From positions 38,501-102,500 of the forward strand of contig JALJCO010001445.1 of NCBI GenBank assembly GCA_023101725.1: a stretch of 64,000 bases of DNA. The letters run 5' to 3'. The notes under the pieces were generated by a model. That model was given only the letters and a program-made list of their open reading frames with translations. It did no database searches and was not told the DNA's origin. The stretch is from Atherinomorus stipes (taxonomy: Eukaryota > Chordata > Actinopteri > Atheriniformes > Atherinidae). Shown in pieces: positions 36,972 through 47,492 of the stretch. Both the position numbers and the translations under genes were made by a program. How positions within the stretch are numbered: position 1 is the first letter of the stretch; the number at the start of each line of letters is the position of its first letter.

Positions 36972-37173
36972 CTAGAGCATCAAAGTCCATATTTGCGTGA
37001 TAACCATTAGTAATGTGCAACTGAGAAGTAAAAGTAATGAGGATGAGGAGGTGGTCGATGCAGATGGTACGTAATGATGGTCGTGGTGGCTGTGGACTCT
37101 GTTAGGCGGCTGTACTGTGATGTAACCATTGATGATGCGAACCATGGGGGGAGGTGGGGACTGCACCACTGAA
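36972..37173 (-). CDS. trabd2a: TRABD2/TIKI protein, last coding exon
   Basis: The exon follows the acceptor TTCTCTACACAG and ends at a TAG (36974-36972). Its first base completes the Ser codon begun by the exon at 40497, giving VRIEE-S-SVVQS across the junction. The 67 codons include a Pro-rich start (SPPPPMVRIINGYITVQPP), a His-rich stretch (HSHHDHHY) and a hydrophobic C-terminus (SSSSLLLLLSCTLLMVITQI) reaching almost to the stop. Such a short tailless hydrophobic end fits the membrane or GPI anchoring known for TIKI proteins, which act at the cell surface to cleave the N-terminus of Wnt ligands. The phase fits exactly: 1 + 201 nt. This C-terminal part is poorly conserved in the family, so assignment rests mainly on the two upstream exons. 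Confidence 0.85.
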
Positions 37174-38553
37174 CTGTGTAGAGAAGACAAGAGCAGAAAA
37201 GACATGTCAGATTAGATACAGTTTAGAGCAATTTGGGGCTCTTGTGACCTTTTATTAAACAGTGGATTGACAGGAAAAGGGTCAGACTGAGAGGGAAATG
37301 ATGTGTAGCAAAGGGATCCAGGCAGAGACTCAATTCTTATCACTTTTAAAATCTCTCAAATTTGATTTTTTTTTTCATTTCAGTTTATCATCTTAAGTAA
37401 TCTGCTGTGTCTTTAAACAGCGCTTAAAGGTATTACAGTATAGTTAAAAATCCAATCCAGAATCAGTCCGATTCTTATTAACAGATGAAAGACTAAAGTC
37501 AGGTGTAGTTTTCCCTCACAGTTTCTAAAGCCTCAGCTGATTCTCTTTCCATCGACTGATCTTAGCTTAAGGCCTTCCACCCTGTAGTTTTACATTTGAG
37601 TTATTCAGTACTTAAATGGAAGATCATGTCAAAGAAGTAGCCGCGGCAAAGATTTTAACCGTACAGAGAAAAAGGTCATTTTTCTTATGAGGCAAGTTTA
37701 TTTAGGCTAAAGGAAGCAGGTGTGACACATCAATGTGTGGCCACGCATCAAACACAACAGAGAGCTGTGGCACTGCAGTCATTTCTGTTCTTTGGACTGC
37801 CTCGCCTTCGCTTTCTTGGCCACTTTTTCAGACGTTAAAATATACAAAAAGGTGAAGCGAGTACACTTTGTAGCTTGCAGACTCAAACAGTCAGTTTCCT
37901 TTCTGTTCAAAAATGCAAGGTCTCGCAGTAAAAGAGAAAACATTTCTGCAGACAAAATGTACAAGGACGTTCACAAACCTCCTCTGTTTCCTTAAAGAAC
38001 AGATGCTACTGGTTTTTTTTTGTTTGTTTTATTTTTTTGTTTCTGTCAATTATTTGGGATTGCACATATTGTATGGGAGAAAAATGCATTTTCAGTCAAA
38101 TCTGAGAAAAGAAAAGAGTACAAATCTGTGTTTTGAACAAACTCAGCTCTACAAACCACTACCTTTCATAATTTATTCTAATAATTTAGCCTAAGATGAG
38201 GCTAAGATGACAACTTTTTTGGTGCATGTAGTTGCATAAACTAATCAAACCTGCAAAGCCAGAGGACATTTTATTTTCTTTCAGATTTCCATGTTTAAGT
38301 TCTGTTTTTATGCATTTAGTCAGAATTTCTGCAGGACTCCTCTCTTAAACCTTATAGTTTCAAACCACAAATCAATGACAATTATACACAATGGCTCCAA
38401 AATGATTACCTTTAAACAAATAGTATATTGTTATTAGTTGTTCATTTAAAAGGAGATGGTGGTGTGTAAACATACTGAAAAGGACAATGCGCGGGCCCTA
38501 TGCATCTTATCATGTGATCACACAGTTTAATTAGCATTGCTGTTCCTATGTAT

Positions 38554-39170
38554 TAGAGATGCACTGATCGATCGGCATCCAATTGCAATCGGCCGAGGTG
38601 CCCTATTGGTTTTGATCGGAGTTATCAAAATAGATCAGAGCAAGCCGATTCGATGACGTTTACAGTAACTACAGCGTTTTGGCATTTGGTGTGCCTGGCG
38701 CGTATAACGTGCGCCAGGCATGGGAAATACAGAATCTCTTCACTCCATGGAGACAGTGGAGGGTAAACTGTGATCTGCGTCCGGTCCTGGGTTTTCAAAC
38801 GGCCGGTTGATGATCTGCTGTACCGATGGGATTTAATGGGCTTATAATGATGTCCCGATGCAGGACTGCAGGTAGTTAAACTAGGCCGGGTCAAACGAAA
38901 GCTGTGCCATCGTAGGCACGCAGATCCTGGAGTAAATGGTAAAACTCACCAAACTCAGAACACCTGTGAACAATCTGATGAATCCAGACAGGACGCAGAG
39001 ATGCCCGACAATGTCGTTCTCTGGCCTCATGGAGAAAATAAAGCCAAGCAGCTGCTCAGTTTCCTCCACCATCGTACAAAGACACAGATGAAGGAAAACA
39101 ACAGGGTCCTCCTCCACACTCTAGATGCTCTTGACGCGCAAGGCAAATCTGCCATTCATGCTGCTTAATC
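38554..39170 (+). mobile_element. hAT-type element, left end and remnant
   Basis: It begins TAGAGATGCACTGATCGATC, then 'GGCATCCAATTGCAATCGGC', the start of the fish 'TAGAGATGCACCGAT' hAT family. A GC-richer interior to about 39170 probably belongs to it, including a perfect 10-bp hairpin at 38692-38720 (TGCCTGGCGC / GCGCCAGGCA). The right terminus was not found, so the end coordinate is approximate. Confidence 0.6.
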
Positions 39171-39424
39171 AGATGTAAGCTCATCAATAAAATCATAATT
39201 TTACTATAGTATTTTGGCTACAGCATGTTTATGTTACAGTTAGTTTTTTTTTTTTTTTTTTACAGAAAAGCTACGGTTTAAGCTCCAAGTTTATGTCCAG
39301 AGATAATGTTACAGTTGAACATAAGTCACTGTTCTTATTCTCATTTGCATTACTATTCCATTTTATTTTTACACAAAAACCTTGTAGCTAAACTCCAAAT
39401 TATCTACGAGAAAAAGCCTCCAGA

Positions 39425-39475
39425 GCAGGGCTGTCCAATTTGGGGCCCGGGGGCTAAAGTTGGCCTCCGAGTGAT
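39425..39475 (+). mobile_element. hAT-like end fragment
   Basis: 'CAGGGCTGTCCAATTTGGGG', 'CCCGGGGGCTAAAGTTGGCC' is a familiar vertebrate and fish DNA-transposon end. No inverse partner (GGACAGCCCTG) lies downstream in the intron. Confidence 0.5.
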
Positions 39476-40496
39476 TATTTTTGAAGAAGCCATGTGGGCT
39501 TACTTCTGCATTAAAACAACCACTTCTTTTATAGATAAAATAATGAAACACAATGGTGGCTAGATTAAAGACTGTATTTAATCATCCTTGGCCAAGAAGG
39601 AAATTGTCATTTTCCAGTTTTGGGAATGTAATTATATTTATATCAATTGTTTTTGTTGTGGCACAAGTTTACTGCAGCACAGTTATTTTCCATCAAGATT
39701 CAATGAGAAAAAATTGTATTAAACTTTTCTTCACAGTAACAGAGCCTTTTCTGTTATGCTCTTTAATTCTTCCCTCGGTTACTTCAATTATTCTGCTTTG
39801 CGTGATTTAGTTGAAACACAAACTCAAAAAAAACTTCCCGTAGGTGTGAATGAACTAGTGTACACTGTGTTGGCCTCATGGGATGCTGAGATAGAATCAC
39901 ACAGCACAGTGAGGGTAAGACATAACGGATAAGTGACTCATGAATGGAAGGATGATGTTTTGGTCATTCTGACCACTTTTCTTCCTGTGCAGGTGGATGA
40001 TTGTCATGAAAACAAAATCTTACTGTTACAAAACACTGAAGGAAATTGACACTGAAGCCTGCACCTCATGTAGTGGGATTGCTTTTGTCTGAAAGGTGAT
40101 CTTGTTTTGTTGGTTGGTTACTCCCTGCCTAGAGCAACAGTGAGACCAAAACCGGATTCTTATTAGGAATTATCAGGTTGCTATTTCCAAGACACTCATA
40201 CCAGCTAGGAACTAGTCTGGACTCATACACTGCAGGGTTAATGTGTATTTTTCTGCCACAGCATGATGAGCATGGTGGTGATGTGATACGGTGGCTGTTT
40301 GAGCCGGCGGCATCACACCAGGAAGTGTCAGCTTTATTCTACATACAAGTCAATGTTACACATTTCTGACTTCCCCTCCTCCCTCTCATGTTCTCAGACT
40401 AAATTTCTCTCACTCTCATATTGTTTTACAGTCTGATAATACATCAACACTGAAGGAACACTCAACTGGCAGTTGCCACCTCTCTTTTTGTCCTAC

Positions 40497-40763
40497 CTCT
40501 CCTCAATGCGAACCCAGAGGTCGTTAAAATGTCGGTTTCGCTGTTTCTTCTGTTTGTTCCGCCTCTTTTTCTTCTGCAGTTTCCTCTCTGCTTTTTCCAG
40601 CAGCTCCAGGCTATCTACTGGCAGAAGCATGTGGGGTAACAAATCTTCCTCCAGCCCCTGATCCTCCTCTTTGTGGGGGAGCTCATGAAGGAAAGGCTCC
40701 AGCACAGGGGACTCATCATGGTGGTCCTCCAAAGGTGGCGAAATAGGCCTGGATGATGACCTC
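40497..40763 (-). CDS. trabd2a: TRABD2/TIKI protein, penultimate coding exon
   Basis: Acceptor TGTCTTTCCAG (ending at 40764), donor AG/GTAGGA (exon end 40497). Phase 1 base + 88 codons + 2 bases = 267 nt, matching both neighbours. The product runs RSSSRPISPPLEDHHDESP, then an acidic Glu/Leu-rich stretch (HKEEDQGLEEDLLPHML), a basic KKKRRNKQKKQRNR run and the motif HFNDLWVRIEE. The (F)(N/S)DLWVR(I/L)E(E/D)S segment after a basic run is a hallmark I recall from the C-terminal region of TRABD2A (TIKI1) and TRABD2B (TIKI2); FNDLWVRIE is closer to TRABD2A. The part before the basic run is low-complexity and variable in the family. Reading straight through the donor would stop two codons later (ER-stop), an alternative end that I consider unlikely. 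Confidence 0.9.
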
Positions 40764-41673
40764 CTGGAAAGACACAAGACATGTTTTTGTACTCACATGC
40801 AGTATTTACATAAAAATTTTAATCATAAACATATTTTAGGAGTAAAAATATAATCTGTTGCAAACTTATGACAGTTATCAGGTATGAACAGGTCAGATCC
40901 AAGTTCATCTCAGGCTTGTGATCTCATATCAAACACAAGGTTTGTATTTGAAAGTAGATTTGCTAATTCATTCACTCACACACACACAGGAACAAGAACA
41001 CTGATTCAAACTGAGATAGCCACCCGCAGTGTGCTATGGTAGACTGACTGCACTACAAGCTTTGCAGCAGGAGGTACGAGCCCTGCTAAGGTTGGCCTTT
41101 TCAACACCACTTCATTGGGGGCCGGTGGGGAATTTGTCAGACTTATCAGCTATACAATCTATAAAGTGGAAGCAGTCAAAGACATGCTGAAATCCCAGAG
41201 AACGAGATGCATCACTGAGAATTATTTTGCTAAAACCGAAAAAATGCAAACAAGAGGTTCATGATTTGGAGATATACTCTAATACCTTGAAGTGTCTGAC
41301 AAGATGTTCAACATTTCTAAAAAAGTTGTGTAGTGTAGTTTTGTGTAGTACAATATATAGTTTTGGGGATGTTGGATTTTGATTCAGTTTTTCTCATTTG
41401 CTTATTTGTGGCTCATTTGCCACAGAATTAAGTCTATAAAGGTGCATGTAGGGTTGTAGTGACCTCTGGTGGTAAAACAGCAGATTGCAACTAACAACCA
41501 ACTGTTGCAGCATCTGACTTTGCAGACATGATTCACAGAGAAACTTTTCTACTGCATTTCCTTTCCTACAAATTCAACATAATTTTCCTCTAACCTACTT
41601 GGAAGTGATGATTGTGGAGGTGATGATTGTGGTGATTATGACACATTTAAAAACATTTTAAGGGAAAAAGTAC
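40764..41673 (-). other. Intron of the TRABD2-like gene (0.9 kb)
   Basis: Donor GTACTT at 41673, acceptor CAG ending at 40764. A tRNA-B-box-like 'GGTACGAGCCC' near 41081-41091 hints at a tRNA-derived relic, but nothing more is clear. Confidence 0.7.
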
Positions 41674-41764
41674 CTCCTTATGGGCTGCCCAGCAGGGGTG
41701 TGCTCCACCTCGTATCCCTGGCGACGAAGAACATCGATGACTGTGTTGTTGCCAAGAAAGTGGC
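41674..41764 (-). CDS. trabd2a: TRABD2/TIKI protein, exon with the end of the TraB domain
   Basis: Acceptor TTGGTTGCAG (ends at 41765), donor GGAG/GTACTT. The 91-nt exon codes [19 protein letters not shown] followed by [10 protein letters not shown], with 2 leading and 2 trailing bases in split codons. This is the highly conserved end of the TIKI/TraB domain (family form GAGHF(L/M)GNNTV(L/I)D(V/I)[13 protein letters not shown]). The leading bases GC finish a Gly codon if the previous exon ends in G, so the intron interrupts the second GxxH motif, one of the catalytic metal-binding motifs of these proteases. The preceding exon should end in the codons for ...FGA plus one G; I did not find it before 64000. 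Confidence 0.95.
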
Positions 41765-43248
41765 CTGCAACCAAGACAAAGAAAAGTGACTCCCAAGTTT
41801 TGAAAGCGAACGATGAACTCTGATATGCTAATGGAAACAAAATGACACGCAGCAGCAGGTTGTATGTCATGGTGTAACATTACTGGGTATCATCTCACAG
41901 TGTTGATGGCATCGATATTACATTGGAGATGCAAACACTCAGGATGTGACAGGAGCTCAGTGTATCGCATAACGGAGATATTTTCTGGCTGGTTCCGGCT
42001 TTTCTTAGAGGAAAAACTGGAAACTGTTTATGTTGGCAGAGGAAAATAGAAGAAACATCTTTGTCATTTGTGACATCCTCTCTCAAATCCGGCATGGTAA
42101 TGATGTGAGAAATGAATACCATATGGCCAATTAGGGCTAGTGTAAAAAGTATTATTTATGCTCCCATTCTTGTCATCAGACATTCTTCCTCTCAAACTGA
42201 TTTATTTCTTCTTTCTCCTAAAAACATTTTTCTCTCCATCTCCTTTCCAAATGTCACAAGGATTCAAACTCTCTGTCGTCTTCCCTGAACTTTAGATGGA
42301 CAGTCCCTTATTTCCATAACTCTAAATCTCCTTATCTATCTTTGTCCATCCTTGGACATTCTCCATCCATCCCCCCCATACTCTACCTCCTGCCTTCCCT
42401 TTCATTTTGATCTCTCCATTCTCCTCCTTACTTATCTCTAACTTCCCCTCTTGATTTGACCCTCCCAGCTAGGTGAAGTGGGGGCATTGAGGCTTCAGGT
42501 TGCCATGTCAAGAGGTCTCCATTCTTCCTCTCACTTTGACAAAGGAGAGCAGGGGCCCATTGTTTGGGCCTGCTCAGCCGTGGTACCACAGAGCTGTGTA
42601 AACAATGAGCCCCAGCACTTTAATCTGGCCCAGAGCCATCGATAGAGAGAGGTTAGCCTGGATGCACTTTGGGTGCCATGATGCTGCCCTATGACTTTAA
42701 CAAAATGCTGGTTGGAACAATGTTGGAAGATGCAGTCATGGAAAAGGGTCTAAAGTAGATCTTTGAAAAACCAGCATCTTAAAAGCCATAATGAAATGTA
42801 AATAGATTGCTTTTTAAAAAGTTTATGTTCTTCTTATCCACTAAGGCCACTTCCTAAGTTTTGGTAAATTTAATTTCTTTTTTCCATTGATCTTCCTGAT
42901 TGAACATTCATTTCCAAACCACTGTTAGATCTTGACATATCTTGTGATCATATTGCCATACTGTGATATCGGGAGGTGGCGACCAGAGTTTTCCACCCTG
43001 CTCACATTTACCACTGCTTGATTTATTCAAGTTTAGGTTTGGGGATTAAAGTGGCACAAATGGGGCTCTTCGACACAATATAACAGAGAAGTGGATGGGC
43101 AGCAAAACTTTAAAGGGACATAGAAACATGCATGCAAGCACACATGCAAACACATTCACACAAATGCATGGATGTATCATGGAGGTAAACCACCAACTTT
43201 GTCATGTTCTAAAAGCCAGCGCATTTTAAGGAATCAAGAGGATGTTTA
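41765..43248 (-). other. Probable large intron of the TRABD2-like gene, first part
   Basis: No upstream TraB exon seen. Pyrimidine-rich sequence at 42170-42470 and otherwise unique sequence. Frames on the minus strand near 41895-42122 have no family resemblance. Confidence 0.5.
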
Positions 43249-43340
43249 GTAGCCTGACACACCAGCCTGACTAACGCCATGTATGAGATACACGGCAGTT
43301 TGTCTGGGATCCTTCTGTTGGAGACTGATTTCCAATTTGA
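43249..43340 (+). repeat. Interspersed repeat family R2, copy 3
   Basis: 'TAGCCTGACACACCAGCCTG', 'ACTAACGCCATGTATGAGAT', 'TTGGAGACTGATTTCC' match the minus strand of 10823-10740 almost base for base. Only about 90 bp remain. Confidence 0.7.
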
Positions 43341-46300
43341 AATGAGAAGCGGGACTAACAGGAACAAAGTATATATATTATTCACCCTTTAAACTAAAGA
43401 AATCCTACAAGCATTTCAGAGGAAGATCATTTGACATGCAGTCTTTCTGTGTCACAAAGAAATGTTTCACACAGACAGATTTCTGCTTGTGTGTAATAGA
43501 GGTACAAACAAAACAAAGTGTAAAGATATTTGATTGAAAATGATTGATGCCCTGGACAGATGTGGAGAGGAATATTAGTCTGAAGGTCTGCTTCTTTCTT
43601 GAAATTAGACTTGATGTGTTACGTATATTTTCCATCCTGCATGTTCCAAGCCCTTCTGAGCTAAAACTGAGCAGGACTGAGGGGGATAAGTTAGAGCTGT
43701 CAGACTGAGCTGACATCACAAAACACTGAAACGATTCAATGGTGTAAAATGAAGCATTCATTCCCCTTTTTGCTTCAAACAAAACAAGCATCAATTTCCA
43801 GTTGGGGTTGTGAAAGACTTTTTTTTTTTTTTTACTTATACAGATGTTAATTATTGCATCTCATTCCTTACTGGCCTTCAGATTTTCTCCTGTTGCATCT
43901 ACTGTAAGACTGTTCCATGCTGGTTTTGCTGGTGTTCTGATTGCATGGCACTGTTACACACATCAACTCACTGAATGACTTTAGTTTCTTTTAATAAATC
44001 AAAATCAAAATACCCAATGAGCAGCTGCAATGTTTTCTTAAAAGGAAATTTTTCTTCTATGATATCATCGAGTCAATTATTTTAATCTGAGCATTCATAA
44101 TATTTGGTATGGGAGTTTTCCACCTTAAGGCCAATTCCTTCCTTTTTTCCCCCCAACCAGCACTCCTTAAGGTAACACACATAAACTGTACTAGATATAT
44201 TTATTTAAAGGCTCCCTCTGGAAACAGACCTGCAGCCCATATTCCAGCCCAGCACCACAGTTTTAGAGGTATACATCTGGAGTAATGTGTGACATCTGAC
44301 ATATATTTCCACTGATTATTTATTCAAGTCAGTTTCATACATTTTATATCTATGTATCTGGCAAGAAACATATATACACCAATGCACAATATATTCACTG
44401 TATGCCTTTTAAGTAGCATTAAGAGAGAGAGGAGATGGTAGAGATAAAAAGCTGGGACAAACCTGAAAGCTTTCATTCACAGTGGACTCCCTTCATGCAA
44501 CACCATTTGTACATGAATGGACCACTGAGTAAGAGGATCACAGATCAGCTCGTATCATGCTTATAAAATCTTCATTTCAATAAGTTTGGGCTTTTTATGA
44601 TGATGTGACAACTTTTAAAACTATTCATGACAGCATCTAACAAAGGATAAAATGCAACCCCCCGAAAGTTGCTATAAAAAAAAACCTCTTCAAGGCCTTC
44701 TTTCACTTATAGCCACGTCTCTTTAAAATAGAGTAATTACTTGCTCTGCCAAAAGTATCGCCGAGCAGCCATTTCTCCCTGGATAAGGTTTACTGAGGCT
44801 TGCTACAGTACATGGCAATAGAGGAGAAAGAGGTGTGTTGTTGGGGGTAAGGCAAGCTCGGGACACCAGAAACCAGTAGTTTATGTTTTGCGAGAAGGTA
44901 AAACTAATAAAATACAAAATTTTAAAGGCCCCATAAAATACCCCACCAAGGCAGGTTAACTTCAGTCTTACATGTTCCCACAGGGGATCTTTCAAGTTTC
45001 AGAGCAACATACTACAGAGAAAGATAATTTTGCAGCTCTGTTTTTTCTGCCCTGTTTCAGTGTCTGTTTTAAATGTAATTGAGGTGCTACTGCCCACATC
45101 CTGTTCAGGAAACTCATGTTTACTATCATAAATATAGTTAAAACAAGGTACAAGGACACACTACATGTTTTTGTTGAAAAGTATCTTATATTCAGCAAAC
45201 TAGTGACAGGATTTTCTATGACATGAGTAAAGTTTTCATGCATGAAAACATGATTAGGATATTAAAAAGACTGAGAATTGGGACTGACAGGTTTAAATTA
45301 AAACAAGAATGCACACACAGCTAGGTGGTAAAAGAGACATTTTTTCCAAGATACCCAGCGCTATTCTGCAAACACACTGATGTTTATTAGGAGAAATGGT
45401 GACGAACAAAGAAAATTAATTGTAGGCCTATTTTTTAAAGCACACTGTAAAATATTTAACTTAAAAATATGAGTTAAAGGTCTGTCTTAATATTTTAAGT
45501 GAAAGGAATGTTTCTTGAGTATTTAAGATGTGTTGCATTCAGTACTTCAATTTATAACAACAACATGCCAGAAGCTTGTTTATTTGACATAAAATACAAT
45601 GGGACAACAAAAATGCCAAAATGCAAATTAAAATGTCATTTCTGATGTCATTGTATTAGTGATTGTTGTTTTTTTTTTTATCTTATAGTTTATATGAAAA
45701 TAACAAAATAACTGAAATATGGACATCTCTGCTGAAACGAATTTGTCTTTAAAATTAACTAACTTTTTGTGCACCTGTGCTCAGAGGTGCAAATGAAAAT
45801 CACAGCAATATTTGTCCTGAAGAGACATCAAGTCTCCACAATCAGTGTCTAAAATATTACAACATATGGGGAGCCTTAGTGCTCTGTTTCCATACACTTC
45901 AATATTTACATTACAGCTTGTAACCAGGGCCAAAGCAGCAGTTCTCATAACATTACAGCATGTTGGATAAACAAACGCTATAGTCAGCACTGAAGCCTTT
46001 CTGCCCCATACAGCCTTTTCTTGCTGTTTAGATCCGCACATGTGCCTTGCTAGCTGGCTGGCCTCAGCAGTCCATAATATCCACCTCTGTGCACCAGAGT
46101 TCAGTCGTTTATTGAAAAAGAAGTGTCACCTTATATCTGGAAATTTTTATAGCTTTCTATTATTTTGAAGAAATTTGAGACTGCAGTGGTTTTAGGATGA
46201 TCCCACTGTGTATAAATCATAGTACATAGAGGGACACACACTCCAAAAAAAAAAAAAAAAAAAAAAGTTACGCTATTCAAATAGATGTCAAAACAAAATA

Positions 46301-46781
46301 AGAGACAGAATTTCACAATCTGACATTTCTGGGACACGGTATGTGCTAACCAGCAGAGGATTTTACTGGAAAATCACACCACTAGTTGCTCACAGTGGAG
46401 AAAAACCTCAGTTTCTTCATCTGTCAAGAAGACTTAGCCATCCATAAAAGTGACAGTCATGTCAAAGACGAATAACAGGAAAATGAATGGTTATCCATTG
46501 GCATGGAAATCCGATTGCCCTCCTAGTGTTTTCCAAACAATGCCAGCTCTATGTTAACACAAGGATAAAGTGTCTGGAAATACAGACTCTGCTTACATAG
46601 CACTTCTCTTTATCCCTGGTTAAGTCATGAAGTCATATGTCCTTGATGGACAGACAGTTCCAGACTATATTAGATTTACACCACATCTACAATCAAGGGG
46701 GCATGGTTTATTTGAATACAGGATACTGCTGGAAATAAGTCTCAAATGCAGACAACATGATCAATTTCTGTCAGACTGTTT

Positions 46782-46826
<45 letters not shown>

Positions 46827-47191
46827 TGGGGTGATGTTGTAAAGCAGTGTATCAGTATTTCATTCATCATATTTTAATTATTTGTAGATTAGCTATGATA
46901 AATATGCTGTAGTTTTACTCAGGATTTATTTCATTAATTTTAAAGCAGGCTTTTTGAACATTATGTTTTAATGGTATTTTGTTGGTCTGAAAGCTGAACA
47001 AGACGAGAGAAAAGAAAACTTTGCACCAGTTACATGTTTTAATGCAAACTAACTACCAACTGGCATGGACATGGCTTTGGTATCTAATTAAATCTCTCTG
47101 AGATTGTACATTTCTTTTTGACTAAATGTAAGTTCTGTGAAAGGAACAGTCAAACAACTGTATTCAATATTTTTTTTTTTATTTTATTTAG
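43341..47191. other. Probable intron sequence, no exon recognised
   Basis: AT-rich sequence with T15 (43819), A22 (46245) and (AAT)n (46783-46826) tracts. The 129-codon minus-strand frame at 43405-43794 has no recognisable domain or splice signals and I do not call it. Confidence 0.5.
46783..46826. repeat. (AAT)n microsatellite
   Basis: About 14 uninterrupted AAT units. Confidence 0.95.
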
Positions 47192-47395
47192 AGGACGATG
47201 AAGACTGCACCACAGCCAGGACCATCTGATGCCCGTTTGGATGCTCCGTGCCGTTGTCTCCCACGCACACAAGTGGTGTCTGATGCAGTTCTGAAAAACC
47301 AAGAAGAGATTTTAAAATATCTTCAATACATGTCTACCACATTAGAAAAAATATCAGACAGTCTAGCCAAACTGACTGAGCATTTTTCTACATGA
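47192..47395 (+). pseudogene. Harbinger partner Myb/SANT-like protein, last exon
   Basis: An exon after a T-rich acceptor (TTTTATTTAG) with the frame MKTAPQPGPSDARLDAP, then 'QEEILKYLQYMSTTLEKISD', 'SLAKLTEHFST' and a stop. The leucine-rich QEEILxYLxxxxxxLEKIxxSLxKL tail is typical of the second, DNA-binding (Myb/SANT, NAIF1-like) protein of vertebrate PIF/Harbinger transposons. It converges on the transposase at 47493, the usual arrangement. AATAAA follows at 47427-47432. The Myb domain exons were not found upstream, so the gene is a relic. Confidence 0.7.
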
Positions 47396-47492
47396 CCCGC
47401 AACAAAAAAAAACAAAAAAACATTGCAATAAATTTAACTTTTGTCTGAAGAAGGTCTCTGATTATTTCAATCAATTAACACGATATCCTACC

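Larger units (their letters stand above)
37174..40496 (-). other. Last intron of the TRABD2-like gene (3.3 kb)
   Basis: The donor GTAGGA is at 40496 and the acceptor CAG ends at 37174. The intron holds the hAT fragment at 38554, the repeat at 39425 and otherwise unremarkable AT-rich sequence. Short frames within it are not exons. Confidence 0.8.

Noticed and set aside
40493..40496. TRABD2 protein ending at ...VRIEER-stop in the penultimate exon
   Set aside because: A good donor (AG/GTAGGA) precedes the stop, and the exon at 37173 continues in phase with VRIEESSVVQ, which fits the family better.
43405..43794. 129-codon minus-strand frame, tested as an upstream TRABD2 exon
   Set aside because: No TraB motif (no GNW, FINA, or RNERM-like segment) and no suitable splice phase.
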